Shown: piece after piece, positions 1 through 8,042 of the stretch
How positions within the stretch are numbered: position 1 is the first letter of the stretch
Layout of the letters: the number at the start of each line of letters is the position of its first letter
Assembly (NCBI GenBank): GCA_045648425.1
Contig: JAZRNV010000025.1
Coordinates: 1-63,321, forward strand
DNA from: RGIG2206 sp045648425
Lineage (GTDB): Bacteria; Bacillota; Clostridia; Oscillospirales; Acutalibacteraceae
Direction: 5' to 3'
DNA length: 63,321 bases
The notes under the pieces: generated by a model
The model's database searches: none
What the model saw: only the letters and a program-made list of their open reading frames with translations
What the model was told of the DNA's origin: nothing
Translations under genes and position numbers: made by a program

Positions 1-1
1 C

Positions 2-133
2 AAAATGGCCCTGCTTTATCCTGACCATTACGATGTGCAGTATTTTAATTGCGGTACAGAATTTAACGTAATCGATACCGAAGGCGAGATTATCGCCACG
101 GGTAGGATAACCGAGATTTTAGCGCAAGAATAA
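2..133 (+). CDS. C-terminal end of an unidentified protein (cut by window edge)
   Basis: An open frame enters from the left edge and stops with TAA at 131-133, giving 43 residues that end in ATGRITEILAQE. The last residues (a short beta-type stretch followed by G-R-I-T-E-I) faintly recall the end of an elongation-factor-Tu-like third domain, but this is too little to name a family. A strong hairpin terminator follows eight bases after the stop, which supports a real gene end. The start and most of the protein lie outside the window. Confidence 0.5.
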   Translation, partial: KMALLYPDHYDVQYFNCGTEFNVIDTEGEIIATGRITEILAQE

Positions 134-140
134 GCAAAAA

Positions 141-163
141 GCCACCCTAAAGGGTGGCTTTTG
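141..163 (+). terminator. Rho-independent terminator
   Basis: An 8-bp perfect stem (GCCACCCT / AGGGTGGC) with a two-base nominal loop is followed by a short T run. It ends the gene entering from the left. The next 226 bases up to pduL hold no gene, tRNA or riboswitch that I recognise. Confidence 0.85.
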
Positions 164-389
164 TCGATACAAATTCTTCTTGTAGCTTGTGGGAAAATCG
201 TGTTCGTTGGGGATAATGCCTCGACGAGTCGTAAAACAACGGCATCAAAGGTTAAAAATTATGTCAAGTTTTTTGCGTATTTTTATTTACTATCAATGAA
301 TTGTTTCGTTTTTCAAAATAGTAGTTGCAATGTAAGTCAATTAGTTGTAAAATTATATACAGATTTGAAAACGAAAGGATGTTATTAAA

Positions 390-965
390 TTGGCTAACAA
401 AGTTCTTGTTGAAACCTCTGCAAGACACGTGCACGTGTCTAAAGAGCATCTTGAAATACTTTTCGGTGAGGGCTACGAGCTTACCGTTAAGAAAATGCTT
501 TCTCAGCCCGGCCAGTTCGCCTGCGAAGAGAGAGTGACCGTTGTGGGCAGCAAAAAGGAATTGGCAAACGTTTCTATCCTCGGCCCCTGCCGCAATGCCA
601 CCCAGGTTGAGTTGTCTCTTACCGATGCCCGTTCAATCGGTGTTGCCGCTCCCGTTCGTGAGTCGGGCGACATTGCCGGCTCAGGCGCCTGCAAGCTTAT
701 CGGACCTAAGGGCGAGGTTGAAATCAGCGAGGGTGTTATCTCTGCAAAGCGCCACATTCATATGACCACCGCTGATGCCGCCGAGTTTGGCGTTAAAGAC
801 ACTCAGATTGTCAGCGTTAAGGTAGAGTCTGACGGCCGCTCACTCACCTTTGGTGATGTTGTTGTGCGTGTCAGCGACAGCTACGCTTTGGCTATGCACA
901 TTGACACCGACGAGTCAAATGCCGCCGGTTGCACCCCCGGTATGATGGGCGAGGTTATTCTGTAA
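390..965 (+). CDS. pduL: PduL-type phosphate propanoyl/acetyltransferase
   Basis: Transfers an acyl group between acyl-CoA and phosphate, making acyl-phosphate for ATP formation. The 191-residue protein shows the PduL pattern: SARHVHVS near residue 11 and a second His cluster RHIHM near residue 121, the metal-binding histidines of the family, plus SGDIAGSG and MHIDTDESNAAG. The start is TTG at 390, about 11 bases after GAAAGG. Length is slightly below the usual ~210 because the N-terminal extension used for microcompartment targeting is missing. No shell-protein genes or aldehyde dehydrogenase lie nearby, so it is probably a housekeeping cytosolic phosphotransacylase standing in for Pta. It is monocistronic, with terminators on both sides. 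Confidence 0.9.
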   Translation: MANKVLVETSARHVHVSKEHLEILFGEGYELTVKKMLSQPGQFACEERVTVVGSKKELANVSILGPCRNATQVELSLTDARSIGVAAPVRESGDIAGSGACKLIGPKGEVEISEGVISAKRHIHMTTADAAEFGVKDTQIVSVKVESDGRSLTFGDVVVRVSDSYALAMHIDTDESNAAGCTPGMMGEVIL

Positions 966-974
966 ATAAAAATC

Positions 975-1013
975 AAGCAGTCCCTTCGGAGCACTCCGAG
1001 GGGACTGCTTTTT
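975..1013. terminator. Bidirectional terminator between convergent pduL and tspO
   Basis: A 16-bp stem (arms 975-990 and 995-1010, one G-T wobble) with a 4-base loop is flanked by T runs on both strands, serving the two convergent genes. Confidence 0.9.
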
Positions 1014-1014
1014 A

Positions 1015-1488
1015 TTAATTCAACACCGCATATCCTATATTGAGATAAAGAGCAAAAATGCACCACACCAAGTATGGCAGCATCAGACGAGCCGCGGTTG
1101 TGCTTATTTTGCCAAACTCTTTCATAGTAAACACTATGGCGGCTATAAGAGCTATCAGCACCACAACTGCCCCTGTAATCCACCCAAATCTGAAGAAAAA
1201 GAGCACCCACAAAAAGTTGAGAGCCAACTGAATATAAAAATACTGCATCCCCTGCGCTTTGTTGTATGAGCCCGAGGTGCGTATGTTATAAACGGCAAGA
1301 CCCATCATTACATACAGCAACGTCCACACCGTGCCAAACACCCAAGGAGGCGGAACCAACGGCGGCTTTTTGAGCAGCATAAAGGCATCCATCCCCGTGG
1401 CGGTCACCAGCGCACCAAGTATCCCCACCGCCGCAGGCAAGGCCAGAGATGCCAGCAAAATACGCAAATTTATTGTTCTTACCTTCAT
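1015..1488 (-). CDS. tspO: TspO/MBR family tryptophan-rich sensory membrane protein
   Basis: A 157-residue integral membrane protein with five hydrophobic segments. Family hallmarks are KPPLVPPPWVFGTVWTLLY in the first third, the LNFLWVLFFF segment, and LMLPYLVWCIFALYLN near the end. TspO proteins bind porphyrins and related ligands and act in stress or tetrapyrrole signalling; the exact role in Clostridia is not settled. The ATG at 1488 sits 7 bases after AAGGGG. A TTG eight codons upstream overlaps that ribosome site and is unlikely. It is monocistronic and divergent from the EIIC-like gene, with its stop almost inside the shared terminator. Confidence 0.9.
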   Translation of the reverse strand: MKVRTINLRILLASLALPAAVGILGALVTATGMDAFMLLKKPPLVPPPWVFGTVWTLLYVMMGLAVYNIRTSGSYNKAQGMQYFYIQLALNFLWVLFFFRFGWITGAVVVLIALIAAIVFTMKEFGKISTTAARLMLPYLVWCIFALYLNIGYAVLN

Positions 1489-1653
1489 ATCTATACCCCT
1501 TCTGTCAGTCAAAGACCTTTTGTATATTATTTATATTGTGTGGGGATTGCTTTTATACTTCGTTAATTTTTTATCAGTGTAATTAAAAAGTTAACAATTT
1601 TTTGCCCCTGTTTTTTGCCCAATCGTCATTCTGCCGAATTTTGCCAAAATGCC

Positions 1654-1682
1654 TTGCATCCCCTTTTGTTTTGGGGTAAACT
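1654..1682 (+). promoter_or_regulatory. Candidate sigma-A promoter of the EIIC-like gene
   Basis: TTGCAT, 17 bases, TAAACT, located 31 bases before the GTG start at 1714. The spacer begins CCCC and ends GGGG. The 225-base tspO/EIIC gap is otherwise AT-rich and without a gene. Confidence 0.4.
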
Positions 1683-1713
1683 GTAGTCAAATTTCAGTTT
1701 TGGGGGAATTGTT

Positions 1714-2763
1714 GTGAAAAAAATCGCAGAATTCTTAAAAAGAAAAGAGGTTAAGCCCTCGCTCAAAACCTATTTTATAGATTCAATGGGCGCTATGGCG
1801 TTGGGTCTTTTTGCCTCGCTTCTTATCGGCACAATTTTTAAAACTCTGGGTGAGCAGTTTGAGGTTAAATTTTTGATGGAGGTTGCCTCCTTTGCTACCG
1901 CCGCTACGGGTATGGCCATTGGTGTTGCAGTCGCCAACTCTCTGAAAGCGCCACCCCTTGTTATGTTCTCTTGCGCTGTGGTGGGTACAATCGGTTATTC
2001 TTTGGGCGCTCAGATTGATTCCGCAACCACCTACACCGCAGGCCCCGCAGGCGCCTTTTTTGCAGTTATTCTCGCCTGTGAGCTGGGTAAAATCGTTTCT
2101 AAAGAAACTAAGGTGGATATTATAGTAACGCCCGTTGTGACCATTCTTGCCGGCTTTGGCATTGCCAAGCTATGCTGCCCTGCCATCGCCTATTGTATGT
2201 ATTATCTGGGTGACTTTGTTAACACCGCAACCGAGATGCAGCCCCTGCTTATGGGTATTGTTGTTGCTGTTGTGGTGGGCATCATTCTTACCCTGCCCAT
2301 TTCAAGCGCCGCAATTTGCGCTATGATAGGCATATCGGGCCTTGCAGGCGGTGCCGCCACCGTGGGCTGCTGTGCTCAAATGGTGGGCTTTGCCGTTATC
2401 AGTTTCAGAGAAAACAAGTGGTCGGGTTTGGTTGCACAAGGTCTTGGCACCTCTATGCTTCAGATGGGCAACATCTGCCGACGTCCTTTAATCTGGATTC
2501 CCCCAACACTTGCAGCCGCTATATGCGGTCCCCTTTCAACCATGATATTTAAGCTCAAGTGCGAGGGCGCCGCTGCAGGTATGGGCACCTGCGGATTGGT
2601 TGGCCCCATCGGTGTTCTTTCAGCCACCGAGGGCAGCACCTTCACCTGGGTAGGCATTGCGCTGCTGTGCATCGTGCTGCCTGCAGTATTGAGTTTACTG
2701 TTCAGCGAGATTATGCGCAAGCTTGGCTGGATTAAAGAGGGCGATTTGAAGCTTGAGCTGTAA
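1714..2763 (+). CDS. PTS_EIIC_2-family membrane protein (putative sugar/ligand transporter)
   Basis: A 349-residue polytopic membrane protein with about nine hydrophobic helices. It matches the family called PTS EIIC type 2 (PF13303), with a conserved N-terminal cap KPSLKTYFIDSMGAMALGLF, glycine-rich helices, and a C-terminal GTCGLVGPIGV stretch. No EIIA or EIIB domain is attached and none is encoded nearby, so a true phosphotransferase role is unproven; such stand-alone proteins may transport or sense an unknown substrate. The start is GTG at 1714, seven bases after GGGGGAA. It is monocistronic, with a perfect hairpin after the stop. Confidence 0.75.
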   Translation: MKKIAEFLKRKEVKPSLKTYFIDSMGAMALGLFASLLIGTIFKTLGEQFEVKFLMEVASFATAATGMAIGVAVANSLKAPPLVMFSCAVVGTIGYSLGAQIDSATTYTAGPAGAFFAVILACELGKIVSKETKVDIIVTPVVTILAGFGIAKLCCPAIAYCMYYLGDFVNTATEMQPLLMGIVVAVVVGIILTLPISSAAICAMIGISGLAGGAATVGCCAQMVGFAVISFRENKWSGLVAQGLGTSMLQMGNICRRPLIWIPPTLAAAICGPLSTMIFKLKCEGAAAGMGTCGLVGPIGVLSATEGSTFTWVGIALLCIVLPAVLSLLFSEIMRKLGWIKEGDLKLEL

Positions 2764-2772
2764 GATAAAATT

Positions 2773-2808
2773 AACACCGCAGAGAAAATTTTCTCTGCGG
2801 TGTTTTTT
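2773..2808. terminator. Bidirectional terminator, 16-bp perfect inverted repeat
   Basis: Arms 2773-2788 and 2789-2804 (core ACACCGCAGAGAAAA) are perfectly complementary and flanked by T/A runs. It separates the convergent EIIC-like and GH120 genes. Confidence 0.9.
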
Positions 2809-4654
2809 ATTGCCATAAAACAAAGGTGTTGACACCCTTTTTAAGCTGCTCGAAGGGACCCACGGTTGGGCTTGACGAGCGAGGGTTGCCGTTGTAATCG
2901 GTATCTATAATAATCGGGGTGGAATCGGCCGATTCAAAAAGCTGCTCGGTCATATAGCACATAGGCAGGTTATGCGTGCCCATAGTCTCGGTATTAAGCG
3001 CGGCAGGGTCAAAGGGGCAATCCACCGATGCCACCACGCTATCGCCATCAAGGGCGACCTTAACACTCATAGCTCGGTGGGTGACGATATTGTGAGTCTC
3101 GGCTTCATATGGGACAGCGCCACCACAGTAGCAGTTGTTCTTTACATATGCGGGCAGTTTTTCATAGCAATAGCTTTCAATATCGATATTTGCACTTTCG
3201 GCAATGTTTTTGAGCACTCTTTCTTGAAAGCCCTCAAAGCTGTCGGGGCAACCGTTATAAATGTCGGTGCCCCTGCCTGCAAATATATTTTGATAAAAAC
3301 GGTCATCGTTGCCGTAGACCACCGATGCGCCGATTATCTCGGTAGAGTGAGGCAGATGGTAGGGAGTGGCGCGACGCAACACATCCTCGTTGACTATATC
3401 TCCGCAAATGAGGTTGTGCACATATGCTCCGCCCTGGGCGTGGTTTTGCAGACTTTTGGATGATGCAAGCAGGTTGTTATCTATAAGATGAGGACCGTGG
3501 GTTACCTCTACAAACAAATCAAGCTCGTTATCAAAAAAGAGGTTACTGCTTACGCGGGTTCCCTGTGCCTGCCAATCAAGCCAGATGCCTCTGACGCTGT
3601 TATAAAGGCAGTTGTGGTGAATATATGTATCGATTGCCGCGTGCAGTTTGATTGCAGCAATCTCCCACCCGATGAAGTCATGGCGAATGCCGATATTATA
3701 TATGCGGTTGCCGTATATCTGGCAAAAGGCGCCGCCCAGATGACCCACAACACCGTTTTGACCGCAGTCATAGATGATGTTGTTTCTGACGATATGAGAA
3801 CCTATCCGCTCTTTGCTCCAGCCGATGTGGCGGGCCATAAAGACCGATTCAAGTTGTGTTCTGTAACCCGGCTTTCTGTGATAGCGGGTGCTCAAATTAT
3901 TGCCCGTAGAGACCTCTTTGCCAAGACTGACAGCACTGCAACGAGAGTCGTGCAGAACGTTATCTTCTATTATCCATCCTTTGCTCCAACGGGTCCATAT
4001 CATTCCCGGCTGTTCGGCTGTGGGTGGTGACCACGGAGTTGCCGCATGGGCCATTTCGAAGCCCTTGACGGTGATATAGTTAATGCCCGTTATATCGGGA
4101 TAAAAGCAGCCCATTCGCACGTTTATCTCTACAAGATTTCCGTTGGGAGTGTTGTCGCCGAAGTTGACGTATATATCGGTGGTACCGTCGCCTACGGTAC
4201 AGCACCAGGTCATAGGTTCATCAAGACCGGCGATGTCGCTTTTTTCATACATAGCTTGGCCGTTAAAATAGACCTGTCCCGTATGTATCATGGGGTCGAT
4301 GGGATAAATGCACCAATCGCCGCTGACCGTCTGTTCATAGGGATTGTAGCCGCCAAAGATGCTGTTATCAACCTTTGTCAGCCAAATATTGTCATCAAAT
4401 TTAGTCCAATCATCCACTACCTCGGAGCCCTTGATGACCACCTTTTCGCCATCGGCGGCTTTATAAACAATGGGATGCAGCTCGCTTCTGCCGCTGTTGA
4501 CGGGGGCCACACGCTCACGATAGATTCCCTCGTGCACGATGACCGTATCGGTTTCTTCTGCCACCTTTGCGGCCTTGGATATGGTTAAAAAAGGATGTTC
4601 AATGCTGCCATCATTTTTGTCAGAGCCAAATTTTGATACATGATATTCTTTCAT
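2807..4654 (-). CDS. GH120 beta-xylosidase, cytoplasmic right-handed beta-helix enzyme
   Basis: Predicted to release xylose from short xylo-oligosaccharides inside the cell. The 615-residue protein resembles the GH120 xylosidase of Thermoanaerobacterium (XylC): it starts directly with MKEYHVSKFGSD without a signal peptide and shares VKGFEMAHAATPW, SKGWIIEDN, IGSHIVRNN and YDCGQN. The two GH120 catalytic acids appear as D360 (WLDWQAQGT) and E383 (FVEVTHGPH), 23 residues apart as in XylC. The gene lies 29 bases after the DUF2500-like stop, with AGGATGG before its ATG, so it may be the last gene of the M42 run or have its own promoter. No xylose isomerase, transporter or regulator is adjacent. 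Confidence 0.88.
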   Translation of the reverse strand: MKEYHVSKFGSDKNDGSIEHPFLTISKAAKVAEETDTVIVHEGIYRERVAPVNSGRSELHPIVYKAADGEKVVIKGSEVVDDWTKFDDNIWLTKVDNSIFGGYNPYEQTVSGDWCIYPIDPMIHTGQVYFNGQAMYEKSDIAGLDEPMTWCCTVGDGTTDIYVNFGDNTPNGNLVEINVRMGCFYPDITGINYITVKGFEMAHAATPWSPPTAEQPGMIWTRWSKGWIIEDNVLHDSRCSAVSLGKEVSTGNNLSTRYHRKPGYRTQLESVFMARHIGWSKERIGSHIVRNNIIYDCGQNGVVGHLGGAFCQIYGNRIYNIGIRHDFIGWEIAAIKLHAAIDTYIHHNCLYNSVRGIWLDWQAQGTRVSSNLFFDNELDLFVEVTHGPHLIDNNLLASSKSLQNHAQGGAYVHNLICGDIVNEDVLRRATPYHLPHSTEIIGASVVYGNDDRFYQNIFAGRGTDIYNGCPDSFEGFQERVLKNIAESANIDIESYCYEKLPAYVKNNCYCGGAVPYEAETHNIVTHRAMSVKVALDGDSVVASVDCPFDPAALNTETMGTHNLPMCYMTEQLFESADSTPIIIDTDYNGNPRSSSPTVGPFEQLKKGVNTFVLWQ

Positions 4655-4683
4655 TATGCAACCATCCTATAGTTTTAATGTGA

Positions 4684-5067
4684 TTAGTTGTTTTTTTCTT
4701 CTATTAAATCACCGTCACCAAAGGCAAAGAACTTGCCATCAACAATAACAAGTGTACCATAGTCATTCTCTTTAATTAAACCATAGACCTCTTGGGGAAT
4801 ACTGTATTCAACAATTTCGCCTGCATCGGTTGAAAAGGTTGCATAACAGCAAAGGTTACTGTGGGGGTATTTAGGGCCACCCATATTTTGAATGTTTGCC
4901 CGTTTCGACACAACCACTGCACCGATAGCAACGGCAGGACTTTCTTCAATAGGGTCGTCAAGCTTTTCATACATTTTGCGTCGCTGATACCAATCGTAAA
5001 ATCCTACAATTACCATAGCCACAAAGGCAACGCCAATAATTAAAAGGATAATTTCCACGTTATCCAT
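4684..5067 (-). CDS. Small single-pass membrane protein, DUF2500-like
   Basis: 127 residues: one N-terminal transmembrane helix (about residues 5-24), a charged linker, and a C-terminal soluble domain with the pattern V-V-S-K-R ... YATFSTDAGEIVEYSIP ... NDYGTLVIVDGKFFAFGDGD. That layout resembles DUF2500 proteins (YhhM type), whose function is unknown. Its ATG overlaps the stop of the upstream gene as TAATG, so the two are translationally coupled. The membership call rests on motif spacing alone. Confidence 0.6.
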   Translation of the reverse strand: MDNVEIILLIIGVAFVAMVIVGFYDWYQRRKMYEKLDDPIEESPAVAIGAVVVSKRANIQNMGGPKYPHSNLCCYATFSTDAGEIVEYSIPQEVYGLIKENDYGTLVIVDGKFFAFGDGDLIEEKNN

Positions 5068-6332
5068 TATCCGTTATCCCCCAGCAAAGAATCGACAGCC
5101 AAAAGCACACCCATTTTTCCGCTATGGAAGTTGAGGGAGCCCTGCAGCCAGGCGGCATAGGGCTCTCGCAAGGGAGCGTCGGCCGAAAGCTCACTGGTGG
5201 CGCCCAGGGTGAAACTGCCGCAAGCCATTATTATATCACAATCGTAGCCGGGCATATCGCTGGGGTCGGGGCGCAAGAATGCATCCACCGGCATTCCCTT
5301 TTGAAGTCCTCGGCAAAAATCCACAAGGCGCTCGGGGGTGCCTAAGGTGAGAGTTTGAATTATATCGCCGCGGGGTTCATTCCATCGGGGTGAAACCTCG
5401 AAGCCCAGTTTTTCAAGCAAACAAGCGGAATATACCGCTGTTTTGACCGCCTCGCCCGTCAGATGAGGTGCGTTGAAAAATCCCATAAAAAGCTCGCGAC
5501 TGTGACCCAAGGTAGCGCCGATTTCACTGCCTGCACCCGGAACAGTAAGACGATAAGAGCATTTTTCAACCAAATCTGCGCGGCCTGCGATGTAGCCGCC
5601 CGTGGGTGCAATTCCGCCGCCCACATTCTTTATAAGTGAGCCGATTATCAGGTCGGCTCCCACTTGGCAGGGCTCTTTCGTTTGCACAAACTCGCCGTAG
5701 CAATTATCTACCACAACGGGAATTTGGGGGCAAATTGACTTTGAAAGGGTAGCGATTTTTTCTATCTCTTCAATAGTGAGAGAGGGACGAACACTATATC
5801 CCCTTGAGCGCTGGATATAGACTATATTAAAGCCGCCCTTTTTAAGGCGCGCCTCGATTGCCTCATAATCAACCGAGCCGTCAACTTTAAGGTCAACATC
5901 GTCATAGCCGATGCCAAACTCCTTGAGTGAGCCGTCCGACTCGCCGTTAAGGCCGATTACGCCCGACAGAGTGTCGTAGGGCTTGCCCGTAACGCACAGC
6001 ATTGTGTCACCGGGTCGAAGTATGCCAAACAGCGCCACCGTCAAAGCGTGGGTGCCGCTGACAAAATTGTGGCGCACTATGGCCGCCTCGGCGCCCAAGG
6101 CATCGGCCGCCACGAGATCTATGACCTCGCGGCCTCTGTCACCGTAGCCATAGCCGGTAGAGGGTACAAAATGAGACTCGCTGACTCCGTTTTTTATAAA
6201 GGCATTGAGCATTTTAAGTTGATTATATTCGGTTATTTGTTCGATAATGTCAAACTGCCCTTTAACCTCGGCCATTACCTCTTTGTCAAGAGCGGCAAGT
6301 CGAGGAGACAATTCAAAAAAAGGTTGCTGCAT
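5067..6332 (-). CDS. Methionine gamma-lyase family protein (PLP-dependent, YnbB-like)
   Basis: A 421-residue fold-type-I PLP enzyme of the Met_gamma_lyase family PF06838, formerly annotated as aluminium resistance protein. Seen: STGYGYGDRGRE near the N-terminus, VVDNCYGEF carrying the PLP-contacting Asp, and GSLIKNVGGGIAPTGGYIAG with the presumed Schiff-base Lys. The real substrate in this family is poorly defined. The ATG at 6332 is 9 bases after GGAG and one base after the stop of the upstream gene; an in-frame ATG three codons earlier directly abuts the ribosome site and is less likely. Its stop is fused to the next start (TAATG). Confidence 0.85.
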   Translation of the reverse strand: MQQPFFELSPRLAALDKEVMAEVKGQFDIIEQITEYNQLKMLNAFIKNGVSESHFVPSTGYGYGDRGREVIDLVAADALGAEAAIVRHNFVSGTHALTVALFGILRPGDTMLCVTGKPYDTLSGVIGLNGESDGSLKEFGIGYDDVDLKVDGSVDYEAIEARLKKGGFNIVYIQRSRGYSVRPSLTIEEIEKIATLSKSICPQIPVVVDNCYGEFVQTKEPCQVGADLIIGSLIKNVGGGIAPTGGYIAGRADLVEKCSYRLTVPGAGSEIGATLGHSRELFMGFFNAPHLTGEAVKTAVYSACLLEKLGFEVSPRWNEPRGDIIQTLTLGTPERLVDFCRGLQKGMPVDAFLRPDPSDMPGYDCDIIMACGSFTLGATSELSADAPLREPYAAWLQGSLNFHSGKMGVLLAVDSLLGDNG

Positions 6333-6333
6333 T

Positions 6334-7014
6334 TTACACATCTCCGTATGTATAGTGTTTACCGGTCAGGGTAAATTCTTGGTTAACATAATATTGTTTT
6401 AACGATTCTTCCGATAATAGGGTATAAAATTTTGCCAAATTTGAGTTTTTGACCTTGTTTAACAACAAGGCGCCTTTGCCTTTGTTTTCGGGCAACGAGG
6501 AAAAGCCCACAATCAGCATACTGTCATCAGCCATAAATCCGCAAAGGGAGGCACCGTTTTCGCTTATCAAGCAGGCGGCGCCGTGACGCACCCTGTGGCA
6601 CAGGTCGGGGTACCACACATCATAGGGCGGCATGTCAAATCTGGTTGACATAATGCTATACGCTGTTTTATAATCCGCATCTGCAAAGCAGGTCTCTGCC
6701 CCACTTTTGGGTGTGTAGCAAAACTGATAAAGCTCTTTGCCCTTTGCCATAGGCAAGGGTTTGTTTGACAGCACAGACCCTGCGCCCACAACCGACAAAA
6801 ACTCGCATATTTCTTCAACATCTGCCCCGTCGTAAAGGCACAGTGTAAGGTCAGAATCCATCTTTGCGGCAACAGCGGTGAGCTTGTCGTCATCCCACTG
6901 GCACCAAAAATCAGCCAAGCCGCTGCCTGCATAAGCGGTAAAAAGTGAATAAATACGAAGCTCTGCCGCAAGAGTCGGATGTTTTGGGGGCAATGTGTCG
7001 GTTAGTTTAATCAT
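6334..7014 (-). CDS. Uncharacterised protein, possible GNAT-like acyltransferase
   Basis: 226 residues with no clear signal peptide or membrane segment. The C-terminal part (HRVRHGAACLISENGASLCG, a beta-strand pair, then SLPENKGKGALLLNKV) is laid out like the acetyl-CoA-binding core of a GNAT domain, with a G-K-G-A turn before a helix, but the canonical Q/RxxGxG/A is degenerate. The N-terminal half is not recognised. Its ATG overlaps the upstream M42 stop as ATGA. It lies between a peptidase pair and a PLP enzyme, suggesting amino-acid or peptide metabolism. Function is unassigned. Confidence 0.5.
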   Translation of the reverse strand: MIKLTDTLPPKHPTLAAELRIYSLFTAYAGSGLADFWCQWDDDKLTAVAAKMDSDLTLCLYDGADVEEICEFLSVVGAGSVLSNKPLPMAKGKELYQFCYTPKSGAETCFADADYKTAYSIMSTRFDMPPYDVWYPDLCHRVRHGAACLISENGASLCGFMADDSMLIVGFSSLPENKGKGALLLNKVKNSNLAKFYTLLSEESLKQYYVNQEFTLTGKHYTYGDV

Positions 7015-8042
7015 ACCTCACCCGATGCACAAAGGGCAAGCATTTGCCGCACCATATTAAGCTGCTGCTCTAAATCATCAAGATTTATAAGGCAAGCGCT
7101 TGAGTGAAGATATCGGCAAGGAGTTGAGAAGGATATAACCCTAGCGCCATCCCTTGCAAGATGGATAGCAGAGGCATCATTGCCACCGCTGATGGAGGCC
7201 TTGGGTTGCAGCTTAATTTCGTTTTTGTGGGCAATGTCAAAGGCGGCATCGTAAAGCTTGCGGTCATAGACGGTGCCGCTATCCATAAAGGACACAACGG
7301 CTCCATCACCAAGGCGGCACACCTGTTTGCTTTGAGGCACATCGGGTATATCGGCGGCGGTGGTGGCCTCTAAAATGATGGCAATATCGGGATTGACCTG
7401 ATAGGACGAGGTTCTGGCTCCGCGACAGCCAATCTCTTCCTGTACGGAAAAGGTATAGTAGGCATCATAGGGCTGTTCCTCGGTGATAAGGGTCATCAGC
7501 ACGGCACAGCCCACTCGATCATCAAGGGCGCGAGCGAGAAGGCAACGGTCGCCCAGCCGCTCATATTTGCTGTAAAAGGTGCCTATATCTCCTATGGAAA
7601 CATACTTTTGGGCTTCGTCGGCAGAGGAAGCGCCAATATCTACCGTTAAGGTGGATTTTTCGGGAAGCTTGCCCTTTTCGGAGGGGTTAAGCAGGTGTAC
7701 GGGCTTGGTTTGCACAACGCCCACGGTGCTGCCGAAAATTACCCTTTTTGATATTATTGATTCGCAGTTAATACCTCCGACGGTAGCTATGGACAAAGAG
7801 CCGTCACTGTTGATGGCTGTAATAATAAATCCGACTTCATCGGTGTGGGCATCAAGCTGAACACGCTTTTTCGCAGGGCTTTTGCCCTCTTTAAAGGCGA
7901 TAACATTGCCTAAATTATCAATATAACACTCTTTGCAATAGGGCTCGATAACCGACTTAATATATTCGGCTATGCCCGATTCCATTCCCGAAGGAGCGTA
8001 AAACTCACAAAGCTTTTCTAAATACTGTTCTGTTTTGTTCAT
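7011..8042 (-). CDS. M42 family metallopeptidase (second of a tandem pair)
   Basis: A 343-residue co-catalytic metalloaminopeptidase of family M42 (glutamyl-aminopeptidase/cellulase-M group), cytosolic and acting on peptide N-termini. Metal ligands are visible in LDAHTDEVGF (residues 63-72), ALDDRVGC and VQEEIGCRGA, the EE pair being the catalytic base region, with a C-terminal His in YLHSSACL. The ATG at 8042 follows GGAGGTG by 4 bases and overlaps the upstream stop (ATGA); a TTG five codons earlier is less likely. It is clearly related to the upstream M42 protein but not a recent copy. Confidence 0.9.
   Translation of the reverse strand: MNKTEQYLEKLCEFYAPSGMESGIAEYIKSVIEPYCKECYIDNLGNVIAFKEGKSPAKKRVQLDAHTDEVGFIITAINSDGSLSIATVGGINCESIISKRVIFGSTVGVVQTKPVHLLNPSEKGKLPEKSTLTVDIGASSADEAQKYVSIGDIGTFYSKYERLGDRCLLARALDDRVGCAVLMTLITEEQPYDAYYTFSVQEEIGCRGARTSSYQVNPDIAIILEATTAADIPDVPQSKQVCRLGDGAVVSFMDSGTVYDRKLYDAAFDIAHKNEIKLQPKASISGGNDASAIHLARDGARVISFSTPCRYLHSSACLINLDDLEQQLNMVRQMLALCASGEV

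Noticed and set aside
1..133. Calling the left partial gene an EF-Tu-like domain protein
   Set aside because: 43 residues with vague similarity do not support a family name.
163..389. Riboswitch or small RNA upstream of pduL
   Set aside because: No recognisable conserved core or strong structured element, and no convincing promoter pair in this AT-rich leader.
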